From Taklimakanibacter deserti (GTDB lineage Bacteria > Pseudomonadota > Alphaproteobacteria > Rhizobiales > Aestuariivirgaceae), in contig QORU01000030.1 of the NCBI GenBank assembly GCA_003574785.1, positions 1 through 45,637 on the forward strand: 45,637 bases of DNA, in the 5' to 3' direction. The stretch's first letter is position 1, and each line of letters opens with the position of its first letter. Below, piece by piece: positions 18,132 through 25,932 of the stretch. Both the position numbers and the translations under genes were made by a program. Below the pieces are notes generated by a model that searched no databases, was not told where the DNA came from, and saw only the letters and a program-made list of their open reading frames with translations.

Positions 18132-20058
18132 AGCGCATGAATCCGAGCTGCTTCCGCGTCACCTGATTTTTGCAAACCCCGAACGCAGCGTCGTCCGCCT
18201 GAGCCCGGATGGCACGCGGATCGCTTTCCGCGCGCCCGTCAACGGTGTCCTCAATCTCTGGGTTGCGCCGCTTGGAGATGTGACCAAAGCACAGCCCGTG
18301 ACCGATGTGGCCGACCGCAATCTCGGCCCATGGATTCTCTGGATGCACGACAACCGCCATATCGTGTTTTTCCGCGAGCAGGGCGGTGACGAGAACTGGC
18401 GCGCGTGGCGGATCGATCTTCGGACCGGCGATATCCGGTCGCTGACGCAGGGTCCCGGCGTGACCTGCTACATTCAGCAGGATTCACCTCATTTCCCCAG
18501 CGAATTGCTGATCGGGCACAATGAGCGGGACAAGCGGTATTTCGACATCTGGCGCGTGAATGTCGCGACCGGGGACAGCGCGTTGCTGCACGTCAATGAC
18601 GGCTTCGTGGGATATTTCAGCGACCGGCAACTCAATGTGCGTTTTGCCGCCCGGCAGGCCGACAATGGCGATCTCGACTATCTGCAACGCGGCCCGAATG
18701 GAGATTGGAACCCGGTCACCCATATCGCGGCCGAGGATACGTCCGGGGTTCGTCCCGTCGAGTTCAGTGACGACGGAAGCGAGCTTTACTGGCTGGACAG
18801 CCGCGGTCGAGATACCGCGGCAGTCGTTGTCCAGAATATGGAAAGCGGCGCGCTCCGGGTGCTGGCCGAAGATCCCCGCGCCGATTTCACCGATCTCCTG
18901 CTGGATCCCGTCGCCCAGCGGCCGATCGCGGCAAGGAATGTGGTCGAGCGCGCCCGGTGGCATGTGCTGGACCCGGAGTACAAGGCGGATTTCGATTATC
19001 TCACCCGGCTATTGCCGGGCGACCTCTTTGTCACCGGCATATCGCAGGACCGGCGGAGCTGGATTGCCGCCTATGCCTTTGACGACGCGCCGCTGGAATA
19101 TTTCCATTATGATCGCGACAAGCGGCAGGTTCGAAGGCTGTTTTCTTCAGCCCCGGCGTGGGAGAACGTGGGCTTTACGAAGATGGAGTCCGTCGTCGTC
19201 CGCGCGCGCGACGGACTCGAGCTTGTCTGCTATCTGTCTCGCCCGCGAAACGCGCCAAGCGGTGAGCGCCTGCCGATGGTGCTCCTGGTGCATGGCGGTC
19301 CCTGGGCGCGGGACCATTGGGGTCTCATTCCCGATCACCAATGGCTCGCCAGTCGGGGATATGCCGTGCTGAGCGTGAACTACCGGGGATCTACCGGTTT
19401 CGGCAAGGCGTTCGTCAATGCCGGCAATTTCGAATGGGCCGGCAAGATGCACGACGATCTGATCGATGCCGTCGACTGGGCGATTGCCGAAGGCATCGCC
19501 GATGCCGGCCGGATCGCGATCATGGGCGCGAGCTATGGCGGCTACGCCACGCTGGTGGGGCTCACATTCACGCCGGAGAAATTCGCCTGCGCCGTGGACA
19601 TCGTCGGCATCTCGAATCTCGTGACGTTTCTCGACACGATTCCGGACTATTGGGTGACATGGAAATCCGAGTGGAAGGTGCGGCTGGCCGACTACACTAC
19701 CGAGGCCGGCCGCCGTTTCCTCGAGGAGCGCTCGCCATTGAATCATGTGCATCGCATCGTGCGGCCATTGCTGATCGGTCAGGGCGCCAATGACGTCCGG
19801 GTGAAGGCCGCGGAATCCGAGCAGATCGTCGCGGCGATGCAGCGGCAGGGCATCCCGGTGACCTATGTCTTCTATCCCGATGAGGGCCATGGCTTCGGCA
19901 GGCCGGAAAATCGGCGCTCCTTCGCCGCCGTGGCGGAAGCCTTTCTCGCAACTCATCTCGGCGGGCGCTGTCAGCCTGTCGGCGACGACTTCGAGGGATC
20001 GACGATCGAATTCAAGGCCGGACGCGATCTCGTTCCCGGCTTGGATGATGAGGCGTAA
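18124..20058 (+). CDS. Prolyl-oligopeptidase family (S9) peptidase
   Basis: A 644-residue protein. A beta-propeller (about residues 10-380) with repeated FSDDGSELYWLD-like blades precedes an alpha/beta hydrolase domain. The catalytic triad is readable: S470 in GASYGG, D557 in GANDVRV and H589 in DEGHGFG. There is no signal peptide, so it should act in the cytoplasm on short peptides or modified aminoacyl substrates. The ATG at 18124 follows AAGGAG and overlaps the dioxygenase stop codon. The longer frame from 18100 would lose this ribosome site. Confidence 0.92.
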   Translation: MTEAHESELLPRHLIFANPERSVVRLSPDGTRIAFRAPVNGVLNLWVAPLGDVTKAQPVTDVADRNLGPWILWMHDNRHIVFFREQGGDENWRAWRIDLRTGDIRSLTQGPGVTCYIQQDSPHFPSELLIGHNERDKRYFDIWRVNVATGDSALLHVNDGFVGYFSDRQLNVRFAARQADNGDLDYLQRGPNGDWNPVTHIAAEDTSGVRPVEFSDDGSELYWLDSRGRDTAAVVVQNMESGALRVLAEDPRADFTDLLLDPVAQRPIAARNVVERARWHVLDPEYKADFDYLTRLLPGDLFVTGISQDRRSWIAAYAFDDAPLEYFHYDRDKRQVRRLFSSAPAWENVGFTKMESVVVRARDGLELVCYLSRPRNAPSGERLPMVLLVHGGPWARDHWGLIPDHQWLASRGYAVLSVNYRGSTGFGKAFVNAGNFEWAGKMHDDLIDAVDWAIAEGIADAGRIAIMGASYGGYATLVGLTFTPEKFACAVDIVGISNLVTFLDTIPDYWVTWKSEWKVRLADYTTEAGRRFLEERSPLNHVHRIVRPLLIGQGANDVRVKAAESEQIVAAMQRQGIPVTYVFYPDEGHGFGRPENRRSFAAVAEAFLATHLGGRCQPVGDDFEGSTIEFKAGRDLVPGLDDEA

Positions 20059-20175
20059 CAGTCATACTGGCGTCAGGCTTCGGCCTTGCGCGCTCCAGTG
20101 GGATCTTGTTGCATTGTGCGCTACCTTATTCGTGTTCAGGATTTACACCGCTTGCCCGAGGTTTCGCATCCTTGC

Positions 20176-20514
20176 TCAATCGACGAATACATCAAATCTC
20201 CTCGGGCCAGGCAGATCGTGTATCGCAGCTCTCCGGGCACACTCGATTTCGGGCTTCATTTCCCGTTCTATTATTTCTAGTTCCTCGGGCGTGAACTTGT
20301 CGCGCCACCAGCCGGACTGAGCTCTTACGGCCGCATGCATCTTTTCAAACCAATTATTGGCATTAACTGGCTCTTGATCAGCAGGAGTCCTTGGCGAGTT
20401 CAATGTCCACCTCCTGAGGAGTGGGAAGGTCGCGGAACGATCATTATCGGCTGCGATGTGCCTCCCCTCTGCGGAAATTGAATCAACCATCCAGGGTTCA
20501 TCGTGGCCCGCCAT
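20176..20514 (-). CDS. Small hypothetical protein coupled to the zincin gene
   Basis: A 112-residue protein of no recognised family. The chosen start, ATG at 20514, lies inside the last codons of the zincin gene (17-base overlap), a usual sign of coupled translation; upstream in-frame starts would overlap it further. The N-terminal half is polar, and the C-terminal half has an amphipathic stretch FEKMHAAVRAQSGWWRDKF and a charged helix. Possible roles are an inhibitor, chaperone or co-injected partner of the zincin; none is shown. The base composition is clearly lower in GC than the flanking core genes. Confidence 0.55.
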   Translation of the reverse strand: MAGHDEPWMVDSISAEGRHIAADNDRSATFPLLRRWTLNSPRTPADQEPVNANNWFEKMHAAVRAQSGWWRDKFTPEELEIIEREMKPEIECARRAAIHDLPGPRRFDVFVD

Positions 20515-21781
20515 AGGAGTATGGCATTTTCCGGATCTCAAGGTCACGGAGCGCGCGTACGAGATTATTCCGCTCTGTGGGCTTTGAGAGGTCTCGCCCG
20601 GCAAAAGCTCCCCTGAGTCCTGTGATACTATTGGCGGTGGCTTTTATCGCGCCGTCTCCCACTTCGAACGGGATTGTTGGTCCAATACTGGAGTGTCCAC
20701 CATCGACGGCATTTCCTTGCGAGGCCGCCTGGGATTCATCGCTTTGACCCATCAACGCCAGTCCGGCCCCTGCAGCTGCGAGGCTATTGAATTGGATGAT
20801 TTTTCTAAGCTCCGGATACCTGTAGACATACTCCCTTATGCGGGCGGCAGTCTTCGGCGCTATCGTCTTAAAGTAATTCGGATCTACCATATAGGCGCGG
20901 ATCGCTTCCGCCATCCTTTCTCGGTCAACGAGGTGCCGCCCTCGGTAGCCATAATCCTGCGGCCTCACTAAATTGGCTGTGCGCTCTTCACCCGTCCTCA
21001 AAGCGCTGTAGTTAAAATCCAACTCCTTCCCCAGGCCTTTTGTTGGAATTTGTCCAGCGAGGGCATCTACGACGTGGCTAACCTCATGAGCCGTGGCTAT
21101 CTCCATCTGGTCTTTGGGCAGTGTGTCCAGAACCTTCATTCTCATTGGCCGGCCCAGCATCAGATGGGTTTCTCCCAGGTTTCCCGGTCCGAGCTGGCTG
21201 CTCGGAACCTTTTCCACTGGTCCTTGGATGCCATATTCTCCAACGCGCTGGATATCGATAGGAGTCAGGGCATGGTCGGGCTCGTCGGCTCGTGCTCTTC
21301 CCGCGACATAAATAGCCTTCAATGGTCTGCCTTCAATATCTCTCTTGATATCCCCGTTCCGATACAACTTTGGACGATTGGGATAATCTTCGAAGAGAGA
21401 GCGCTGAGGTTTTGGCTTCGGATTAAAGAGACGATTGACGGGCAATTTCCTCGCAGGCGGCAGACCGGCCATCGCGCCTGCTGTCAACCCATCATTAATA
21501 CGGCCTTCACCAAGCGCTCGTCCCGTGTCGTAGGCTTGAAGCAACGCTCCCACGGGCGTGAACTCGAGTGCTTCTGTCAACCGATCACTGTATTTCTTCC
21601 TTCCAGGGTCTTCACCATAGAGATTCCGGTATATCGCATCGGCCAAGCGCTCGCGGGCTGTCGGTACACGGCTTCGCCACAGTCCCGTCCCAATCGGAGA
21701 TTTCTTGCTGATTGGAAAATCGGCGCGCGCGGCGAGGTCGGGTGGCAGCAGATCTGATAGGTCTTTTGGGTAATCGTTCAT
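20498..21781 (-). CDS. Putative zincin metallopeptidase, phage- or toxin-like
   Basis: A 427-residue protein. The key motif is HEVSH (H232, E233, H236), a HExxH zinc site. A downstream MAEAIRAYMVDPNYFKTIAP (E292 a candidate third ligand) resembles zincin domains of polymorphic toxins and phage polyvalent proteins. The N-terminal 110 residues are polar with an Ala/Gly stretch (GRINDGLTAGAMAGLPPARK). The C-terminus has another Ala/Gly patch (LAAAGAGLALMG). No signal peptide. A good Shine-Dalgarno (GGAG) and a strong promoter precede the ATG at 21781. Phage origin is inferred; no structural phage genes are nearby. Confidence 0.6.
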   Translation of the reverse strand: MNDYPKDLSDLLPPDLAARADFPISKKSPIGTGLWRSRVPTARERLADAIYRNLYGEDPGRKKYSDRLTEALEFTPVGALLQAYDTGRALGEGRINDGLTAGAMAGLPPARKLPVNRLFNPKPKPQRSLFEDYPNRPKLYRNGDIKRDIEGRPLKAIYVAGRARADEPDHALTPIDIQRVGEYGIQGPVEKVPSSQLGPGNLGETHLMLGRPMRMKVLDTLPKDQMEIATAHEVSHVVDALAGQIPTKGLGKELDFNYSALRTGEERTANLVRPQDYGYRGRHLVDRERMAEAIRAYMVDPNYFKTIAPKTAARIREYVYRYPELRKIIQFNSLAAAGAGLALMGQSDESQAASQGNAVDGGHSSIGPTIPFEVGDGAIKATANSITGLRGAFAGRDLSKPTERNNLVRALRDLEIRKMPYSYGGPR

Positions 21782-21805
21782 TCATCCAAACTCCAAATCT
21801 GCTGT

Positions 21806-21854
21806 TATGTACGCTCTTGACGTATAAATGTCAACGAAATAAACGTATATACGT
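21806..21854 (-). promoter_or_regulatory. Promoter and palindromic operator of the zincin gene
   Basis: On the minus strand a perfect TTGACA (21834-21829) is followed after 17 bases by TACATA (21811-21806). A perfect 12-bp palindrome ACGTATATACGT lies at 21843-21854, just upstream of the -35, and its half ACGTATA recurs at 21820-21826 inside the spacer. The layout suggests a repressor binding across the promoter. The binding protein is unknown. Confidence 0.65.
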
Positions 21855-21867
21855 AATTGGCGCAGAG

Positions 21868-22200
21868 CTAGGCTGACAAATCCACGAGCAACGCGGTGAG
21901 TCCTTCGCGATAAGTAGGATAGATCAGCTCGTAGCCGAGCTCGTCCTTGATGCGCCGGTTCGAGACGCGTTTCGATTCGGCATAGAAGCTTCGGGCCATG
22001 GGCGTGAGATCGGCGTCATCGAACGCGATCTCAGGCGGTGCTGGGACTTTCAGAAGCTCGGCCGCGAAAGTGACGACGTCCTGCGGTGGGCAGGGCTCGT
22101 CGTCACAGACATTGTAGGCCCGGCCCGGATGCGGCTTTGCGATCGAGGCCGCGAGGACGCCGGCGATATCCGCGACATGGATGCGGCTGAAAATCGGGCC
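21868..22200 (-). pseudogene. Displaced 3' end of the SDR/epimerase gene
   Basis: This 333-base stretch aligns without gaps to 23135-23467, the last 111 codons of the intact SDR gene, at roughly 90% identity by eye. The frame is open (FSRIHVADIAGVLAAS through to its own TAG at 21868-21870). Differences cluster in the last 20 or so codons: this copy ends LLVDLSA, the intact gene LLATLSR. There is no start or Rossmann domain, and homology ends sharply at 22200. It is a truncated remnant, either the original gene end displaced by an insertion or a fragment brought in with it. Confidence 0.85.
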
Positions 22201-22247
22201 CTTCGTGCTGTCCCATCAGTGCCTTGAACAGCCGCAAAAAAGGCCTC

Positions 22248-22304
22248 TTGAAATATCTAAAAACTTTGATAAATGCATTCGTGCGCGAATTAAAAGCGCG
22301 AATC
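22248..22304 (+). promoter_or_regulatory. Candidate promoter and repeats of the toxin-antitoxin operon
   Basis: TTGAAA (22248-22253) is followed after 17 bases by the weak -10-like TAAATG (22271-22276). Just downstream GCGCGAAT occurs twice in direct orientation (22284-22291 and 22297-22304), 13 bases apart, and the region also forms an imperfect ATTCG/CGAAT inverted repeat. Such repeats near the start of a TA transcript usually bind the antitoxin; here that is inference. Confidence 0.45.
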
Positions 22305-22324
22305 AATGGAAACGGAGAAAGAAC

Positions 22325-22396
22325 ATGAGACAGGACTTAGCGACAGGAAAGAAAAATGGCCGACCGAGATATCAACTGGGTTCGGTCCTCGTATGA
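22325..22396 (+). CDS. Possible 23-residue leader peptide overlapping the toxin start
   Basis: ATG at 22325 has a better ribosome site (GGAGAA) than the toxin ATG 31 bases downstream, and opens a 23-codon frame (starting MRQDLATGKKNGRPRYQ) that ends inside the toxin gene in another frame. It could lower or couple toxin translation. It may equally be a chance frame; the peptide is not recognised. Confidence 0.3.
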   Translation: MRQDLATGKKNGRPRYQLGSVLV

Positions 22397-22736
22397 GGAT
22401 CTATTGGAATTCCCCGACGACGCGATAAACGCCGCCGGGTTTCAACTAAGGAAGGTTCAACAGGACGAGGAGCCGGATGACTGGAAGCCGATGCCGAATG
22501 TCGGACCAGGTGTGCGAGAGATAAGAATCTTCGCCGAAGCCGGTGCTTACCGGGTCATGTATGTCGTGAAGATCGCGGGCTTGGTCCATGTTCTTCACTG
22601 CTTCCATAAGAAGACGGAACAGACGTCGCAGCGGGACATTGAAAAGGGGCGGGCGGCGTATCGTGAGGTTGAGGCGGCTATGGCAGCTGCCCGTAAGATG
22701 AAGAAGACGACGAAGGGTCGTCGAAAGAAAGAATGA
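22356..22736 (+). CDS. RelE/HigB-like toxin (phage Gp49 type)
   Basis: A 126-residue basic protein of the PF05973-type RelE/ParE superfamily. Seen: a core VREIRIFAEAGAYRVMYVV, followed by VHVLHCFHKKTEQTSQRDI, the usual strand-loop with Phe/Lys/Lys and the closing helix. The Lys/Arg-rich tail (MKKTTKGRRKK) would help RNA or ribosome contact. Relatives cut mRNA on the ribosome. The ATG at 22356 follows AGGAAAG. The antitoxin gene follows with a 4-base ATGA overlap: toxin-first order, as in HigBA. Confidence 0.88.
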   Translation: MADRDINWVRSSYEDLLEFPDDAINAAGFQLRKVQQDEEPDDWKPMPNVGPGVREIRIFAEAGAYRVMYVVKIAGLVHVLHCFHKKTEQTSQRDIEKGRAAYREVEAAMAAARKMKKTTKGRRKKE

Positions 22737-23056
22737 GGTTTGATGTGGGTCGCATAACGACCGGGAGTGTTTGGAACGCTCTGATCAAAGATCCAGTCGA
22801 AGCGCGGAGAATGGAAAGGAAATCCGTGCTCCTGATGAAGGTGCAAGAGCGACTGAAAGCCAAGAAGTGGACCCAGGTAGAGGCCGCTCGCCACTTGGGC
22901 GTTGGACAATCGCGAGTCTCCGATATTCAGCAGGGAAAAATCCACCTGTTTTCAATGGAAATGCTGATCGATTTCCTCGAGAAGCTCGGCCAGCCGGTCG
23001 AACTTACCTTTCCGAAGCGCGGTAAATCCAAGACGAACAATCTCGAGCACGCCTGA
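22733..23056 (+). CDS. XRE-family antitoxin (HigA-like)
   Basis: A 107-residue helix-turn-helix protein. The N-terminal GRITTGSVWNALIKDPVEA segment is typical of antitoxins paired with Gp49-type toxins. The HTH is KKWTQVEAARHLGVGQSRVSDIQQG, and the closing SMEMLIDFLEKLGQPVEL is the usual helix and strand of this group. It should neutralise the upstream toxin and repress the operon. The ATG at 22733 overlaps the toxin stop codon. The pair sits exactly between the displaced SDR fragment and the intact SDR gene. Confidence 0.88.
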   Translation: MRFDVGRITTGSVWNALIKDPVEARRMERKSVLLMKVQERLKAKKWTQVEAARHLGVGQSRVSDIQQGKIHLFSMEMLIDFLEKLGQPVELTFPKRGKSKTNNLEHA

Positions 23057-23134
23057 CATTCCTATGTGAATTGATACGGGCACGTGGAATCGGCTTCGTA
23101 GTCGAAGGGTTATCAGCTGACATCCGGCAGCGGA

Positions 23135-23467
23135 CTATCTGGACAACGTCGCGAGCAACGCCTTGAGCCCCTCGCGGTAGCTCGGGTAGATCAGCCTGTA
23201 GCCGAGCTCGTCCTTGATGCGCCGGTTCGAGACGCGTTTCGATTCGGCATAGAAGCTTCGGGCCATGGGCGAGAGATCGGCGTCATCGAACGCGATCTCG
23301 GGCGGTGCCGGCACGTTCAGAAGCTCGGCCGCGAAAGTGACGACGTCCTGCGGCGGGCAGGGCTCGTCGTCGCACACATTGTAGGCCCGGCCCGGATGCG
23401 GCTTTTCGATCGAGGCCGCGAGGACGCCGGCAATATCCGCGACATGGATGCGGCTGAAGATCTGGCC
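23135..23467 (-). repeat. Direct repeat: 3' end of the SDR gene, intact copy
   Basis: Partner of the fragment at 21868-22200: equal length (333 bases), same orientation, no gaps. Together they bracket 934 bases that carry only the toxin-antitoxin pair. Unlike tRNA-type attachment sites, the repeat is long and imperfect, which points to exchange with a related gene, not a short site-specific crossover. Confidence 0.8.
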
Positions 23468-23965
23468 CCGCTTCACGATGCGCTTCGCCGTGCCGTCGCG
23501 AAGCGCCACGAGCTGGTTGCGTCCCGGACCATAGATGCCGGCCAGGCGGAAGATGTGAAGCGGCAGGCCGAGCTTCCGCCACGCCGTCTCGGCGGCAAGC
23601 CGGCGCTCGCCGCGCGCCGTCGAGGGCGCCAGCGGCGATGTCTCATCCACCCATTCGCCGTGGCGATCGCCATAGACGCCGGTGGTCGAAAGATAGCCCA
23701 CCCAGCGCAATGACGGAGCGCGCCGCGCCAGGTCGTCGCGGTGGCAGGTGAGAACGGGATCTCCGCTCTCGCCTGGCGGCACCGAGATCAGGAGATGGGT
23801 GACGCCGTCGAAGACGGCATTGGGAAGCGGCCTCGTGCCGTCGAAGGCGATGGCGCCGTCATCGCCGGAGCGGCTGGTGCCGGTGATGGTCCAGCCTTGC
23901 GGCGCGAGGCGCAGCGACAGGGCTAGCGCCGAGTAACCGAGACCGAAGCAGAAGAGATGGGACAT
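23135..23965 (-). CDS. NAD-dependent epimerase-like SDR protein
   Basis: A 276-residue extended-SDR-like protein. The N-terminus FCFGLGYSALALSLRLAPQG is a Rossmann start of the GxGxxG type (GLGYSA), STTGVYGDRHG carries the Ser/Thr and Tyr region, and FRLAGIYGPGRNQL is the usual epimerase strand. The product is unknown. It starts immediately after the queG stop codon (no gap), so it belongs to a GST-queG-SDR transcript. Its last 111 codons are duplicated, slightly diverged, at 21868-22200, and the toxin-antitoxin pair begins right behind its stop codon. Confidence 0.88.
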   Translation of the reverse strand: MSHLFCFGLGYSALALSLRLAPQGWTITGTSRSGDDGAIAFDGTRPLPNAVFDGVTHLLISVPPGESGDPVLTCHRDDLARRAPSLRWVGYLSTTGVYGDRHGEWVDETSPLAPSTARGERRLAAETAWRKLGLPLHIFRLAGIYGPGRNQLVALRDGTAKRIVKRGQIFSRIHVADIAGVLAASIEKPHPGRAYNVCDDEPCPPQDVVTFAAELLNVPAPPEIAFDDADLSPMARSFYAESKRVSNRRIKDELGYRLIYPSYREGLKALLATLSR

Positions 23966-25078
23966 TCAGGCCTTCTGCCATTCGGCGCTGACGGCGTCAT
24001 CTGTTTCCTGGACAGCATGCCTGGCGCGCAAGACCGCGAAGTCGGCAGCGGGCAGCAGGCGGGCGAGCGCCCATACCGCCATGGCGCGTACCAGAGCGGA
24101 AGGATCGTCGAGCCGCCGCTCTGCTTCCTTGGCCAGCGACCGGTCACCCGAATTTCCGATGGCGATCAGCACATTGCGGATGAAGCGATCGCGACCGGTG
24201 CGCTTCACGGGTGAGCCCGAAAACAGCTTGCGGAAGGCCTGGTCATCGAGGCGGGCGAGATCGGCGAGCTTGGGCGCCACCAGGTCGTCACGCGCCTGAA
24301 GCTTTGACTCGCGGGCAGTTTGGGCGAATTTGTTCCATGGGCACACCGCCAGACAGTCGTCACAGCCATAGATGCGGTTGCCGATGCTTTCGCGGAATTC
24401 GCGGTCGATATGGCCCTTATGCTCGATGGTGAGATAGGAGATGCAGCGGCGCGCATCGAGCTGATAGGGCTTGGGGAAAGCCCTGGTCGGGCAGATATCG
24501 AGGCAGGCGCGGCATGAGCCGCAGTGATCGCTTTCAGGCGCGTCGCGGGCGAGCTCCGCCGCGCTCAATATGGCGCCCAAAAAGAACCAGGAGCCGAGCT
24601 CGCGCGAGACGAGATTGGTGTGCCGGCCCTGCCAGCCGAGGCCCGCGGCCTCGGCCAAGGGCTTCTCCATCAAGGGTGCCGTGTCGACGAAGACCTTGAC
24701 GCCTTGCCCCGTCTCGCGCGCCAGCCATTGCGCCAGATGCTTGAGCTTGCCCTTGACGACGTCGTGATAGTCGCGCCCCAGCGCATAGACGGAGATGACG
24801 CCTGAGTCCTTGGCCTCGAGCCTCTGCAGCGGATCGATGTCGGGCGCATAGCTCATGGCGAGCATGATGGCCGAGCGCGCCGCGGGCCAGAGCGCCAGCG
24901 GATCGGCGCGCCGTTCGGCCGTTTCCTTGAGCCATCCCATGTCGCCTTGGTACCCGAAGGACAGAAACTCCTGAAGCCGCTGACCGGCCTTTGCGGCGGC
25001 CGACGGATCGGCGATGCGCAATTGGGCGAAGCCTTCTGCACGGGCCTTCAGGCGCAGTCTGTCTTCGAGCGCTGTCAT
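23966..25078 (-). CDS. queG: Epoxyqueuosine reductase
   Basis: A 370-residue enzyme for the last step of queuosine synthesis, reducing epoxyqueuosine in tRNA with cobalamin and two 4Fe-4S clusters. The cluster ligands are visible: [13 protein letters not shown] plus C in RRCISYLT, and [13 protein letters not shown]. The N-terminal cobalamin-binding part includes SYAPD and the [21 protein letters not shown] signature. The C-terminus carries a HEAT-like region ([19 protein letters not shown]), as in long QueG forms. It lies between a GST gene and the SDR gene, all in one direction. Confidence 0.97.
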   Translation of the reverse strand: MTALEDRLRLKARAEGFAQLRIADPSAAAKAGQRLQEFLSFGYQGDMGWLKETAERRADPLALWPAARSAIMLAMSYAPDIDPLQRLEAKDSGVISVYALGRDYHDVVKGKLKHLAQWLARETGQGVKVFVDTAPLMEKPLAEAAGLGWQGRHTNLVSRELGSWFFLGAILSAAELARDAPESDHCGSCRACLDICPTRAFPKPYQLDARRCISYLTIEHKGHIDREFRESIGNRIYGCDDCLAVCPWNKFAQTARESKLQARDDLVAPKLADLARLDDQAFRKLFSGSPVKRTGRDRFIRNVLIAIGNSGDRSLAKEAERRLDDPSALVRAMAVWALARLLPAADFAVLRARHAVQETDDAVSAEWQKA

Positions 25079-25112
25079 GACGCCCGATTATACCAAAGAC
25101 GCCGAAGAGATG

Positions 25113-25796
25113 TCAGAAGTCGAGATCGGTGTAGGACTGGGAGGGCGGGATGCCGCGCACGACGTCGGCGAGCAGCGGGCGGAAGGAGGGCCTGGATTTC
25201 AGCCGTTGGAACCATGCCTTTGCGGAAGGAAAATCAGCCCACGGAACATCGCCGATATAGTCGATCGCCGAGAGATGCGCGGCGGCGGCGAGATCGGCGA
25301 GCGAAAGATTGTCGCCGGCGAGCCAGTTGCGGCCGTCGGCGAGCCGGCCGATATAATCGAGATGGGCCTTGAGCAGGTCGAGCCCTTTGCGCACCCGCGG
25401 CATCTCGGGCGATCCGCCGCCATGCTCGCGCGGCATGAAGCGGCGGATGACCTTCTCGGTCAGCACCGGCTCGGCGACCTCGGCATAGAATTTGGTGTCG
25501 AACCAGCCGACCAGCCTTCGCACCTCGGCCCGCCCCTTGGCATCGCCCTGGATCAGGGCGATGGCGCCGTTGCGCGTCTCCTCGAGATATTCGCCGAGCG
25601 CCTCGACGCCATTGATGGCGCTGCCGTCGTCCTCGACGAAGACCGGCAGCGTCGCCGCCGGGTTGAGCTTGTAGAGCTCGGGAGACGGCGCCCAGGGCTG
25701 CTCGTCGCGCAATTCGACCGCGGTACCATATTCATTCAAGGCAAGGCGTATGCGGCGGGAATAGGGATCGAGCGTGAAATGGTGCAGACGAGGCAT
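25113..25796 (-). CDS. Glutathione S-transferase family protein
   Basis: A 227-residue protein with an N-terminal thioredoxin-like domain (HHFTLDPYSRRIRLALNEYG; TLPVFVEDDGSAINGVEALGEYLEE supplies the cis-Pro and glutathione-gamma-Glu site) and an all-helical C-terminal domain (LSLADLAAAAHLSAIDYIG, the N-capping motif). Near the catalytic position it has DPYSR in place of a canonical Cys/Ser motif. The substrate is unknown. It is first in the GST-queG-SDR run. Confidence 0.92.
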   Translation of the reverse strand: MPRLHHFTLDPYSRRIRLALNEYGTAVELRDEQPWAPSPELYKLNPAATLPVFVEDDGSAINGVEALGEYLEETRNGAIALIQGDAKGRAEVRRLVGWFDTKFYAEVAEPVLTEKVIRRFMPREHGGGSPEMPRVRKGLDLLKAHLDYIGRLADGRNWLAGDNLSLADLAAAAHLSAIDYIGDVPWADFPSAKAWFQRLKSRPSFRPLLADVVRGIPPSQSYTDLDF

Positions 25797-25932
25797 CAGG
25801 ACCCTTGGAAAGACTACGTAAAGACAGCGGCCAAATACCGCGCCGCCATTGCCGTGCCGTCAGTCGGCATATAGAACCCTCGGGCTCAGGCGGCAAGCGA
25901 TTCTCGGGGAAGCTCATCCGACAGGTCTGGTT

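Noticed and set aside
21868..23467. Reading the repeated SDR end as a phage attachment site
   Set aside because: The repeat is 333 bases with clustered mismatches, unlike a short identical att core, and no integrase gene lies inside the bracketed segment.
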